From Mycobacterium sp. (GTDB lineage Bacteria > Actinomycetota > Actinomycetes > Mycobacteriales > Mycobacteriaceae), in contig JAGQTR010000357.1 of NCBI GenBank assembly GCA_020438915.1, positions 1-5,373 on the forward strand: a stretch of 5,373 nucleotides of DNA, read 5' to 3'. Below are positions 1 to 5,373 of the stretch, piece by piece; position 1 is the first letter of the stretch, and each line of letters opens with the position of its first letter. The position numbers were made by a program, and so were the translations under genes. Below the pieces are notes generated by a model that saw only the letters and a program-made list of their open reading frames with translations, did no database searches and was not told the origin of the DNA.

Positions 1-718
1 TGATCAATGACGTGTGCAACGTGATTGCCAGTGTGGCCACCTCGCGTGCCAAATCGTCGGCACGATCGCGCGCTCCGGCTTTGCCCGCCTTGACGACGGG
101 GCCTGCGATCTGGGCGATGAGATCGGACTGCCGGTCGGCAGCGGATCGGAATGCCCGCAGGTGGCGCGGTTCGACGCCGTAGTCAGCCAGCGCCCGGGCA
201 CATTGCGCAATGACCACGGAATGCTCGTCGAACAAGACCGTCCTGGAGTTCTTGAAGATCGGAGTGATGACACCTGCCTTGACCAGCGAGGTGAGTAGCT
301 CATCATCGACGCCGGAACGCTCGAGCAGATCCTCCCGACTCAATCGGACCTGTGTCGGCGCGACCGCGGCCTGCTCAGCGCGGACCGTGTCGTTGTCGGT
401 GACCGTCGTCAGACGCGGTGTTCCATACGCCGAGCCGGTCTGTGGGAGCTCCCCGTCGGGATGGGCGTCCAGCTGGGCCTTGATGACCTTCAATGGCAGG
501 TAGTTGTCCCGCTGAGCGGTGAGGATGAACCGCAGCCGTGCGCAGTCATAGGCGGTGAACCGCCGATACCCCGACGCCGTGCGCTCCGGAGTTACCAGGC
601 CCTCCGCCTCCAGGAAGCGAATCTTGGAGATGGTCACGTCGGGAAAGTCGCGGTGTAGCAGATCGAGGACGACCCCGATCGACATCCCATTCAGCCCGGG
701 TGTGTCGGGTTGTGTCAT
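1..718 (-). CDS. MerR-family transcriptional regulator (Rv1828-like), 3' end cut by window edge
   Basis: A cytoplasmic DNA-binding regulator; 239 codons are visible and the C-terminus runs off the left edge. Residues 12-66 form the MerR-type winged helix-turn-helix: MSIGVVLDLL, then the recognition region TISKIRFLEAEGL (29-41), then the wing SGYRRFTAYD (49-58). The IRFLEAEGL stretch replaces the usual IRYYE of metal-sensing MerR proteins. The remainder (about 120-239) is a helical effector region with a conserved-looking FDEHSVVIAQCARAL segment. Only two cysteines (C59 and the one in IAQCARAL) are present, with no clustered metal-binding cysteines. From memory it matches M. tuberculosis Rv1828 (about 247 aa), so roughly 10 residues are missing. 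The start is ATG at 718; ATG at 685 (before SIGVV) is a possible alternative, and neither has a strong Shine-Dalgarno. It follows garA by 50 nt and may be co-transcribed with it. Its regulon and ligand cannot be deduced here. Confidence 0.9.
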   Translation of the reverse strand, partial: MTQPDTPGLNGMSIGVVLDLLHRDFPDVTISKIRFLEAEGLVTPERTASGYRRFTAYDCARLRFILTAQRDNYLPLKVIKAQLDAHPDGELPQTGSAYGTPRLTTVTDNDTVRAEQAAVAPTQVRLSREDLLERSGVDDELLTSLVKAGVITPIFKNSRTVLFDEHSVVIAQCARALADYGVEPRHLRAFRSAADRQSDLIAQIAGPVVKAGKAGARDRADDLAREVATLAITLHTSLI

Positions 719-768
719 CAGAGGGTCAGCGCTGGCGCTCGTGGGTGTCGGCTATTCGTCGGCGACGC

Positions 769-1236
769 TCAACCCGCGGCGCCGTCATCCTTCGGTCCGG
801 TCAGGAAGACCAGGCGGAACTTGCCGATCTGCACCTCGTCGCCGTTGGCGAGCACCGCGGAATCGACTGGTTCCCGATTGACGTAGGTGCCGTTGAGGCT
901 TCCCACATCGACGACCTGGAACTCGCCGCTCTCGAGCCGGAACTCAGCGTGGCGGCGGCTCACGGTGACGTCGTCGAGGAAGATGTCACTGTCGGGATGG
1001 CGACCCGCCGAAGTGGTGGGTTGGTCGAGCAGGAAACGCGACCCCGCGTTGGGGCCACGCTTGACGACCAGCAGCGCCGAACCGGCCGGCAGGCCTTCGA
1101 CGCCGGACGCTGCGCTCTCGCCACCTGCCGCCGGCGGCGCGTCCAGTTCGTTGAGGAAATCTGCACGGAACACCGATGTCGTTTCCACGGTGACCTCGTC
1201 AGAGTCGGCCCCAGAATTGAAGTCCTTGTCCGTCAC
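769..1236 (-). CDS. garA: FHA-domain metabolic regulator GarA (OdhI homologue)
   Basis: A 155-residue cytoplasmic phosphoprotein. In mycobacteria, unphosphorylated GarA binds and inhibits 2-oxoglutarate decarboxylase (KGD) and NAD-glutamate dehydrogenase and stimulates glutamate synthase; phosphorylation by PknG or PknB switches this off. The N-terminal tail carries DEVTVETTSVFRADFL (13-28). T19 corresponds to the PknG site and T20 to the PknB site of M. tuberculosis (T21/T22). The FHA domain covers about 53-147, with GRHPDSDIFLDD (78-89), SRRHAEF (93-99) and the GSLNGTYVN loop (112-120); these hold the phosphothreonine-binding Arg79, Ser93 and Asn115. The start is GTG at 1236, supported by GAGGAG six bases upstream. 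The tail before the ETTS motif is about two residues shorter than I recall for M. tuberculosis, and the C-terminus is also shorter. It follows gcvH by 152 nt, so it probably has its own promoter. Confidence 0.97.
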   Translation of the reverse strand: MTDKDFNSGADSDEVTVETTSVFRADFLNELDAPPAAGGESAASGVEGLPAGSALLVVKRGPNAGSRFLLDQPTTSAGRHPDSDIFLDDVTVSRRHAEFRLESGEFQVVDVGSLNGTYVNREPVDSAVLANGDEVQIGKFRLVFLTGPKDDGAAG

Positions 1237-1242
1237 CCGCTG

Positions 1243-1248
1243 CTCCTC
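1243..1248 (-). promoter_or_regulatory. Ribosome binding site of garA
   Basis: The minus-strand reading is GAGGAG, six bases before the GTG at 1236. It is a strong match to the anti-Shine-Dalgarno and decides in favour of this non-ATG start. Confidence 0.8.
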
Positions 1249-1374
1249 ACTGGCTGCTGTGGCGGTATCCGGCTGGAACCCCAGCTGTCACGCCGATGGT
1301 GTTGACCGTACCGCGCAGCGGACGCAATTGTGTCCACCACCGCAGGATCCGCGCGTTGCGATCCGGTCTGCACG

Positions 1375-1383
1375 ACCCTAACA
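1375..1383 (-). promoter_or_regulatory. Candidate extended -10 promoter for garA
   Basis: On the minus strand the bases read TGT-TAGGGT: a TGN extension followed by a TANNNT hexamer, the form common in mycobacterial housekeeping promoters. It begins a few bases after the gcvH stop codon. No convincing -35 hexamer is seen at 16-18 bases, which is tolerated in extended -10 promoters. Transcription would start near 1366-1369 and give a leader of about 130 nt before the garA GTG. This is inferred from sequence only; a weaker TACGGT hexamer at 1305-1310 is an alternative. Confidence 0.4.
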
Positions 1384-1388
1384 ACACC

Positions 1389-1784
1389 TCAATCCGTCAC
1401 GTGGCCGCGGTAGCCGTCGGCATCCAGCAGTTCACCGAGACCGGCGTCCAGGGCACCTGATTCGGCCTGGAATTCGACCAGCCAGCCGGCACCGTAGGGA
1501 TCGGAGTTGACCAGCTGCGGGTCTGCGTCCAGGTCGCCATTGACGGCAACGACTTTCGCAGACACTGGCGCGTACAGGTCCGAGACGGACTTTGTGGACT
1601 CCACCTCGCCGAATGAATCTCCGGCAGCCACCTCGGTTCCGACCTCGGGCAGTTGGACGAACACGACATCTCCGAGGGCGGCCTGAGCGAAGTCGGTGAT
1701 GCCGACGCGCACCGTGTCGTCGCCGGTCCGTTGCACCCATTCGTGTTCCACGGTGTAGGACAACTCGGCGGGAATCTCGCTCAC
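1389..1784 (-). CDS. gcvH: Glycine cleavage system H protein
   Basis: A 131-residue lipoyl carrier of the glycine cleavage complex. It shuttles the aminomethyl group from GcvP (P protein) to GcvT (T protein) and is reoxidised by lipoamide dehydrogenase, all in the cytosol. Family hallmarks are the N-terminal SYTVEHEWV (9-17), VGITDFAQAALGDVVFVQLP (27-46) and the lipoylation hairpin FGEVESTKSVSDLYAPVSA, with Lys65 as the lipoyl-lysine. NSDPYGAGWLVEF and the C-terminal LLDADGY are also typical. The length agrees with the family (about 125-135 aa). The start is GTG at 1784, chosen because GAGGAG lies four bases upstream and the homology begins at MSEIPAELSYT. The frame stays open to 1928, but that extension lies in the end of the preceding DUF881 gene. 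It is 22 nt downstream of that gene and probably in the same transcript. In mycobacteria I recall gcvB lying a few genes further on, beyond this window. Confidence 0.97.
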   Translation of the reverse strand: MSEIPAELSYTVEHEWVQRTGDDTVRVGITDFAQAALGDVVFVQLPEVGTEVAAGDSFGEVESTKSVSDLYAPVSAKVVAVNGDLDADPQLVNSDPYGAGWLVEFQAESGALDAGLGELLDADGYRGHVTD

Positions 1785-1788
1785 GGCG

Positions 1789-1794
1789 CTCCTC
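1789..1794 (-). promoter_or_regulatory. Ribosome binding site of gcvH
   Basis: The minus-strand reading is GAGGAG, four bases before the GTG at 1784, inside the 22-nt spacer after the DUF881 gene. It fixes the gcvH start against the longer in-frame extension. Confidence 0.75.
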
Positions 1795-1806
1795 GATCTC
1801 TGGTGG

Positions 1807-2556
1807 TCACTTGACGGGCTGAGCGTATTGGCGAGGTTCAGGTTGCCGCAAGGCGGTGACGTCGACCCGGTCGGATTGTTGCACCGCCATGGTGCCGCCG
1901 ACCCGTTCGATGCTGTCCATCGCTCCACCGGGGATGTTCATAGCCGCCGCCAACGTGGCCGGATCCCCAATCGCGAGAACCGAATACGGCGGACCCAGCG
2001 TCGCGGAATCGACGATCAGCGAGCCCGGACTGCCGACTATCCAGGTGTCCACCCCCACCCGCACCGAGACCTGCTCACCACGCTGTTTTCCCCGCAGTTC
2101 CATCGCCTCGGCGCCGGCCGCGCGCAGCTCGTTGATCACGTCGAGCATCGTCTCTGCCGAGACTCCCCGCGCGGGGTCCTCGATGGTCAGCGTCACACCG
2201 GGGCCGGTCGCGGGCACCGTGCCGATCAGTATCGACAGCGCCGCCAACCGGGCTCGGGCATTCTCGATCGCCGCCTGATCGCTGCTGCCTGAGGCTTGCA
2301 GTTGGTCCAGTGTCCGCTCTAGCTCAGCGACCTCGGTACGCAGCGCCGCCTCGCGTTGTTGCAGCGAGTCGAGCAACACCAGCAGGTCAGCGGGTCGCGC
2401 GGTGTCCAGCGAGTCACCCGACCCGGTTTGTCGGACCTGGGTGGCGATCGCGACGCCCAACAACAGGCACAACAGCACAGCCAGTACGCCGAAGACGACT
2501 TGTGATCGCCCTCGGGGTGGCTCGGCGGCGTGCTGTGGTGGATCCTGACTCATCAT
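1807..2556 (-). CDS. DUF881 (YlxW/YlxX-like) membrane-anchored protein, second copy (Rv1825-like)
   Basis: A 249-residue protein of unknown function. It has a short cytoplasmic tail (1-18), one membrane segment (about 20-40, VFGVLAVLLCLLLGVAIATQ), a heptad-like helical region (56-106) that probably forms a coiled coil, and a DUF881 domain (about 113-232). The domain signatures are GPGVTLTIEDP (118-128), INELRAAGAEAM (141-152) and PYSVLAIGDP (190-199). N-in topology with the domain outside the membrane is inferred from the single anchor. From memory it matches M. tuberculosis Rv1825, which is annotated with a longer N-terminus. The start is ATG at 2556, whose A is also the last base of the upstream TGA (TGATG). 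A second ATG follows immediately at 2553. The 422-codon open frame reaching 3075 is rejected, because it would cover the DUF1290 gene. It is paralogous to the gene at 2885-3772. Confidence 0.92.
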   Translation of the reverse strand: MMSQDPPQHAAEPPRGRSQVVFGVLAVLLCLLLGVAIATQVRQTGSGDSLDTARPADLLVLLDSLQQREAALRTEVAELERTLDQLQASGSSDQAAIENARARLAALSILIGTVPATGPGVTLTIEDPARGVSAETMLDVINELRAAGAEAMELRGKQRGEQVSVRVGVDTWIVGSPGSLIVDSATLGPPYSVLAIGDPATLAAAMNIPGGAMDSIERVGGTMAVQQSDRVDVTALRQPEPRQYAQPVK

Positions 2557-2888
2557 CACGCCCCGAAGAGCCTGCGCCGCAGGGCGGCCGCGTTGCCGAA
2601 AATCCGGATGCCGAGCACCACGATGATCGCCGTCGAGAGCTGGGTGCCAACGCCGAGCTGATCGCCGACGTAGACGATCAGCGCGGCCACCAGCACATTG
2701 AAGACGAACGAGATCACGAACACCTTGGCGTCGAAGATCCGTTCCAGGTATGCCCGCAAGCCGCCGAACACCGCGTCCAGGGCCGCGACGACCGCGATCG
2801 GCAGGTAGGGCTGGACGAACTCGGGGACACCGGGATGAAAGACGACACCGAGCACGATGCCGACGACGAGTGCGAGGATTCCGATCAA
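2556..2888 (-). CDS. DUF1290 small basic membrane protein (Sbp-like; Rv1824-like)
   Basis: A 110-residue integral membrane protein of the DUF1290 / Sbp family, whose function is not established. Hydrophobic segments lie at about 2-18, 30-44, 56-75 and 84-100. Family-typical stretches are PYLPIAVVAALDAVFGGLRA (27-46), a YLERIFD loop and the basic C-terminus GIRIFGNAAALRRRLF (93-108). The start is a TTG at 2888 that overlaps the preceding TGA as TTGA, a four-base overlap typical of translational coupling. No ATG or GTG occurs in frame for about 70 bases upstream, and a later start would delete the first membrane segment. It sits between two DUF881 genes. In Bacillus, sbp is likewise next to the DUF881 genes ylxW and ylxX, close to ftsA-ftsZ. 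A common membrane complex is an inference from this persistent linkage. Confidence 0.92.
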   Translation of the reverse strand: MIGILALVVGIVLGVVFHPGVPEFVQPYLPIAVVAALDAVFGGLRAYLERIFDAKVFVISFVFNVLVAALIVYVGDQLGVGTQLSTAIIVVLGIRIFGNAAALRRRLFGA

Positions 2889-3772
2889 TTGGGCCCAATC
2901 TGTTTGGCGAAGTTGACTTCTCGGACCGACCCTGCGGGCAGGGTGAGCCCGTCACCGGCGGCGACAGCGACCCCGACGCCGTAGGACATCTCCAGCAGCC
3001 GCAGGCGTTGCAGGCCGGTACTGCGGGCGAAGGCATCCTGCATCGCGTGTGGCGGACCGATCGCGAGGATGGCATACGGGCTGGTGATCGGCTGGTTGTC
3101 CACGAGAATGCCGCCGCCTGCCTGACGGATCGTCACGTTAGGCCCCACCCGCACGCCGCCGACCGAGATTGCTTCGGCGCCGCTGACCCACAACGAGTTG
3201 ACGACCATCTGTAGGTCCCGGTCCAGGATCACCTGCTGACTGCCGGGCACGCGCTGCTTGGACACGTCGGTGAGATCGGGGGAACTCCCCGGATCGGTGA
3301 CGGTGATGGTCAGTCCCGGCCCGATCACCGGGGTAACCGCCGCAGTGGCGTTGGCCCGGTCCAAGCCGTCGAGCAGCCGCCGCCCGGCGGCGTCTCCTGC
3401 CAGGCGGCTACGTCGTTGAGTGTTGACCTCGGCGGCCAGCTGGTCACGGCGCCCGGTGAGTTCGGCCGCTCGCGCCTCGGCGGAGCGAACATTGCCCGCC
3501 AGCGCCTGTTGCGATTCGCGCACTCTGGGTGCCGTGGACTGCGCCTGCGCCCAGGCCAGGACGAACACCGTCGCCACCGTTGCGGCCGCGAGCAGCTGCC
3601 AGGCCCACTCCGCCGGTCGCGCCCGCTGCTCTTTGGAGTTCGCTGCTGCGGCGTAGCCGGGGTCGAGGTGCTCGGAGAGCAACGACCGCAGCAGCGACGG
3701 CACCGGGATCCGCGTCGGGCCGCCCGCCGCGTGGGTGTTGCGTCCGGAGTCGAAACCGCCCAGGGTGCTCAC
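2885..3772 (-). CDS. DUF881 (YlxW/YlxX-like) membrane-anchored protein, first copy (Rv1823-like)
   Basis: A 295-residue protein of unknown function. A cytoplasmic N-terminal region of about 55 residues contains PSLLRSLLSEHLDPGYAAAA (25-44). It is followed by one membrane segment (about 57-77), an Ala/Arg/Glu-rich predicted coiled coil (80-122) and the DUF881 domain (about 146-285). The domain carries VIGPGLTITVTDPG (149-162), VNSLWVSGAEAISVGG (191-206) and SPYAILAIGPPHAM (231-244). From memory it corresponds to M. tuberculosis Rv1823. The start is GTG at 3772, seven bases after the pgsA2-type stop; no strong Shine-Dalgarno is visible, so expression may depend on translation of the upstream gene. 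Its stop overlaps the TTG of the DUF1290 gene. Compared with the second DUF881 copy it has the longer cytoplasmic tail and the only LDPGY motif, so the two are probably not interchangeable. Confidence 0.92.
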   Translation of the reverse strand: MSTLGGFDSGRNTHAAGGPTRIPVPSLLRSLLSEHLDPGYAAAANSKEQRARPAEWAWQLLAAATVATVFVLAWAQAQSTAPRVRESQQALAGNVRSAEARAAELTGRRDQLAAEVNTQRRSRLAGDAAGRRLLDGLDRANATAAVTPVIGPGLTITVTDPGSSPDLTDVSKQRVPGSQQVILDRDLQMVVNSLWVSGAEAISVGGVRVGPNVTIRQAGGGILVDNQPITSPYAILAIGPPHAMQDAFARSTGLQRLRLLEMSYGVGVAVAAGDGLTLPAGSVREVNFAKQIGPN

Positions 3773-3779
3773 GAACGGA

Positions 3780-4421
3780 CTACCCGCTCGCAGGTGTGGT
3801 GTTCGTCGCGCTCGGGGGCATGGTGCGCACGACCATGACCACCTGGACCAGGTAGAGGACCGCCGACCACAGGTACATCGCCAGGCCCCAGATCAGAAAG
3901 CCCCATCCAATCGCCAGAATGACCCGGGCCCAATCCGCGTCGTACTGTCCGAGCAACACCAGCGGAAGGCCCGACATCAGTGCGAATGTCGCAGCCTTGC
4001 CGATGTAGGTGACCGGAAGTGCTGACAGGCCGCGCCTGCGCAGCAGCGGCAGCGTCGCGGCCAGTACCAGGTCACGCCCGAGTAGCGCGAGCACGATCCA
4101 CCATGGAACCGCGCCGGCTAAGGCCATCGCGACCGGCACCGTGACCATGTAGATCCGGTCGACGGCCGGGTCCAGCAGTGCGCCCAACCGTGAGGACTGG
4201 TTGTCGAACAGGCGCGCGATCTTGCCGTCCGCCCAGTCGGACACGCCACTGAACATCAGTACCGCGACCGCCCACCCTGTCGCATCGGCGACCAGCAGCA
4301 GATAGAGAAAGACCGGCACCAGCACCAGGCGGATGACCGAGAGCACATTGGGCACCGTCAGCACCCGATCCTGCGTGTCCGATCCCGGGGTCGCAGCGTT
4401 CCCGCCCGCCGCCTTGGCCAT
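3780..4421 (-). CDS. pgsA2: CDP-alcohol phosphatidyltransferase, PgsA2-type (PGP synthase or cardiolipin synthase)
   Basis: A 213-residue polytopic membrane enzyme that transfers a phosphatidyl group from CDP-diacylglycerol to an alcohol acceptor at the cytoplasmic membrane. The full CDP-alcohol phosphotransferase motif DxxDGxxAR...GxxxDxxxD is present: D62, D65, G66, A69, R70, G80, D84 and D88. These are the metal- and CDP-binding residues, so the enzyme should be active. About six hydrophobic helices span 25-198. The M. tuberculosis orthologue Rv1822 is annotated as glycerol-3-phosphate phosphatidyltransferase. However, actinobacteria make cardiolipin with eukaryotic-type enzymes of this same family, and Rv1822-type proteins have been proposed to do that, so the acceptor (glycerol-3-phosphate or phosphatidylglycerol) is uncertain. 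The start is ATG at 4421, 11 nt after the secA2 stop. The frame is open to 4511 inside secA2, but that extension is not supported by homology. Confidence 0.93.
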   Translation of the reverse strand: MAKAAGGNAATPGSDTQDRVLTVPNVLSVIRLVLVPVFLYLLLVADATGWAVAVLMFSGVSDWADGKIARLFDNQSSRLGALLDPAVDRIYMVTVPVAMALAGAVPWWIVLALLGRDLVLAATLPLLRRRGLSALPVTYIGKAATFALMSGLPLVLLGQYDADWARVILAIGWGFLIWGLAMYLWSAVLYLVQVVMVVRTMPPSATNTTPASG

Positions 4422-4432
4422 GGGAGTAGAAC

Positions 4433-5373
4433 CTAGCGGAACACGCCGGGCAGGCTCAGCGCGGACATCGCGTCGTCGGCCAGCGGATTGTCGTGGACCA
4501 TGTAGGTCCACGTCGAGGTCGGCCGGGCCAGCTTGGAAAGATCGACGCCGAGCTCATCCTCGATCGACGGCGCGGTGTCGAACGTCTGCTGGGCAGCTTC
4601 GATCGCGTCGGCGGCCAGCGAGGCGAAGGCGTCGACGGCCATCCGGTGAAACTCGTCGAGCGGATTCTGCCGGCCCAGTGCGCGCAGGTGGATGCTCTCC
4701 CGAATGTCGGCGAGGTAGGCCAGATGCTCGGTCCAGCCGCGGTCGAGGTGGTGCAGCATGATCAGCCGGCAGATCTTTTCCAGCTTCTCCTCAGCGTCCG
4801 GGCCGAGCTGCTCGACGAGCTCCTCGTAGCGGGTAGGTGACAGCTCGGCGAGCTCATCGCGCGCCGTCGCGGTACGCAGCAGGGTGTCGCGGCGCTCAAC
4901 GAGAATCCCGCGCTGCTGGGCGATCAGCTGGTTGTAGCGCCACGTGGTGGCATGCACCTCGAGCAGCCGACCTTCGGCGATCCGCTGGGCGTTTTCGAGC
5001 AGGCTGGCCGCCTTGGGGTGCACTACCTTGCCGTCATCGTCGCATTCCATCGGCAGTTTGTTGGGGTCGAGGTGCGCCACTACGACATCGTCTTCCCAGC
5101 TGGAGAAGAACAGCGACGAGCCGGGGTCACCCTGTCTACCGGCGCGACCCCGCAGCTGATTGTCCAGTCGCTCGGTGTGGTGGCGGCCGGTGCCGATGAC
5201 GTGCAGTCCGCCGAGTTCGGCTACGCGCTTTTTCTCGGCCGCATTGTCGCCTACGCCCGATCCCCCCAGTCGGATATCGGTGCCGCGGCCGGCCATCTGC
5301 GTAGACACGGTGACCGAACCAAAGGCGCCGGCCTCGGCTATGACGGCCGCCTCCTCGGCGTCGTTCTTGGCGT
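4433..5373 (-). CDS. secA2: Accessory preprotein translocase ATPase SecA2, C-terminal part (5' end outside window)
   Basis: The last 312 residues of a protein of about 800; the N-terminal nucleotide-binding half is beyond the right edge. SecA proteins couple ATP hydrolysis to export through SecYEG. SecA2 is the non-housekeeping paralogue that exports a small substrate set (for example SodA and PknG have been reported in mycobacteria). Visible are helicase motif V, TVSTQMAGRGTDIRLGG (fragment 21-37), and motif VI, QLRGRAGRQGDPGSS (72-86) with arginine-finger residues R76 and R79. The helical scaffold segment RGWTEHLAYLADIRESIHLR and the GRQNPLDEFHRMAVDAF stretch follow. The protein ends at LSLPGVFR, with no C-terminal Cys/His zinc-binding tail. 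Together with the STQ-for-ATN change in motif V this indicates SecA2 rather than SecA1. pgsA2 begins 11 nt after its stop, which suggests one transcript. Confidence 0.96.
   Translation of the reverse strand, partial: AKNDAEEAAVIAEAGAFGSVTVSTQMAGRGTDIRLGGSGVGDNAAEKKRVAELGGLHVIGTGRHHTERLDNQLRGRAGRQGDPGSSLFFSSWEDDVVVAHLDPNKLPMECDDDGKVVHPKAASLLENAQRIAEGRLLEVHATTWRYNQLIAQQRGILVERRDTLLRTATARDELAELSPTRYEELVEQLGPDAEEKLEKICRLIMLHHLDRGWTEHLAYLADIRESIHLRALGRQNPLDEFHRMAVDAFASLAADAIEAAQQTFDTAPSIEDELGVDLSKLARPTSTWTYMVHDNPLADDAMSALSLPGVFR

Noticed and set aside
700..1305. 201-codon open frame on the plus strand
   Set aside because: It is antisense to garA and its leader. GarA is unmistakable on the other strand and the plus-strand translation resembles no family.
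1305..1310. TACGGT hexamer considered as the main garA -10 box
   Set aside because: There is no TGN extension, and the only -35-like element (TGGACA) is 20 bases away, so it is weaker than the TGT-TAGGGT site upstream.
1346..1366. GGATC...GATCC inverted repeat in the gcvH-garA spacer considered as terminator or operator
   Set aside because: The arms are only 5 bp with a 10-nt loop, no U-tract follows, and such short matches are expected by chance in GC-rich DNA.
1785..1928. 48-codon N-terminal extension of gcvH
   Set aside because: It overlaps the end of the second DUF881 gene. The internal GTG has a strong Shine-Dalgarno and coincides with the usual GcvH N-terminus.
2310..2984. 224-codon open frame on the plus strand
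   Set aside because: It is antisense to the two DUF881 genes and the DUF1290 gene. The product is Arg/Pro/Asp-rich low complexity as expected for a GC-rich shadow frame, with no recognisable domain.
2557..3075. Upstream in-frame extension of the second DUF881 gene
   Set aside because: It would overlap the whole DUF1290 gene and part of the first DUF881 gene in another frame, and it encodes Arg-rich sequence without family similarity.
4422..4511. 30-codon N-terminal extension of the pgsA2-type gene
   Set aside because: It lies inside the secA2 coding end; the extension is Arg-rich and not typical of the family.

Overview
This is a GC-rich, gene-dense chromosomal segment from a mycobacterium (Mycobacterium/Mycolicibacterium-like). 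The assignment rests on protein sequence recognised from memory: GarA with the ETTS phospho-site motif, the accessory ATPase SecA2 and a linked DUF881/DUF1290 cluster. The gene order matches the M. tuberculosis Rv1828-Rv1821 block. Several residues and the N-termini differ from my recollection of M. tuberculosis, so it is probably another species. No mobile element, RNA gene, CRISPR array or sign of horizontal transfer was seen.

All eight genes lie on the minus strand and read right to left: secA2 (3' part only) - 11 nt - pgsA2-type CDP-alcohol phosphotransferase - 7 nt - first DUF881 protein - 4-nt overlap - DUF1290 small membrane protein - 1-nt overlap - second DUF881 protein - 22 nt - gcvH - 152 nt - garA - 50 nt - MerR-family regulator (cut by the left edge). 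There is no gene-free stretch above 300 nt. The only sizeable gap is the 152-nt gcvH-garA spacer, which carries a plausible extended -10 promoter and a clear Shine-Dalgarno for garA.

Functionally the window has two halves. The right half is envelope-related: SecA2-dependent export, phospholipid head-group synthesis, and three tightly packed membrane proteins of unknown function (DUF881-DUF1290-DUF881). The same families sit next to the division genes in Bacillus (ylxW-ylxX-sbp). The left half is metabolic control: GcvH of the glycine cleavage system, GarA (the FHA-domain switch of 2-oxoglutarate/glutamate metabolism controlled by PknG/PknB), and a MerR-like regulator. The DUF881-DUF1290-DUF881 cassette is the best candidate for an undescribed system, because it is conserved, apparently translationally coupled and without an established role.
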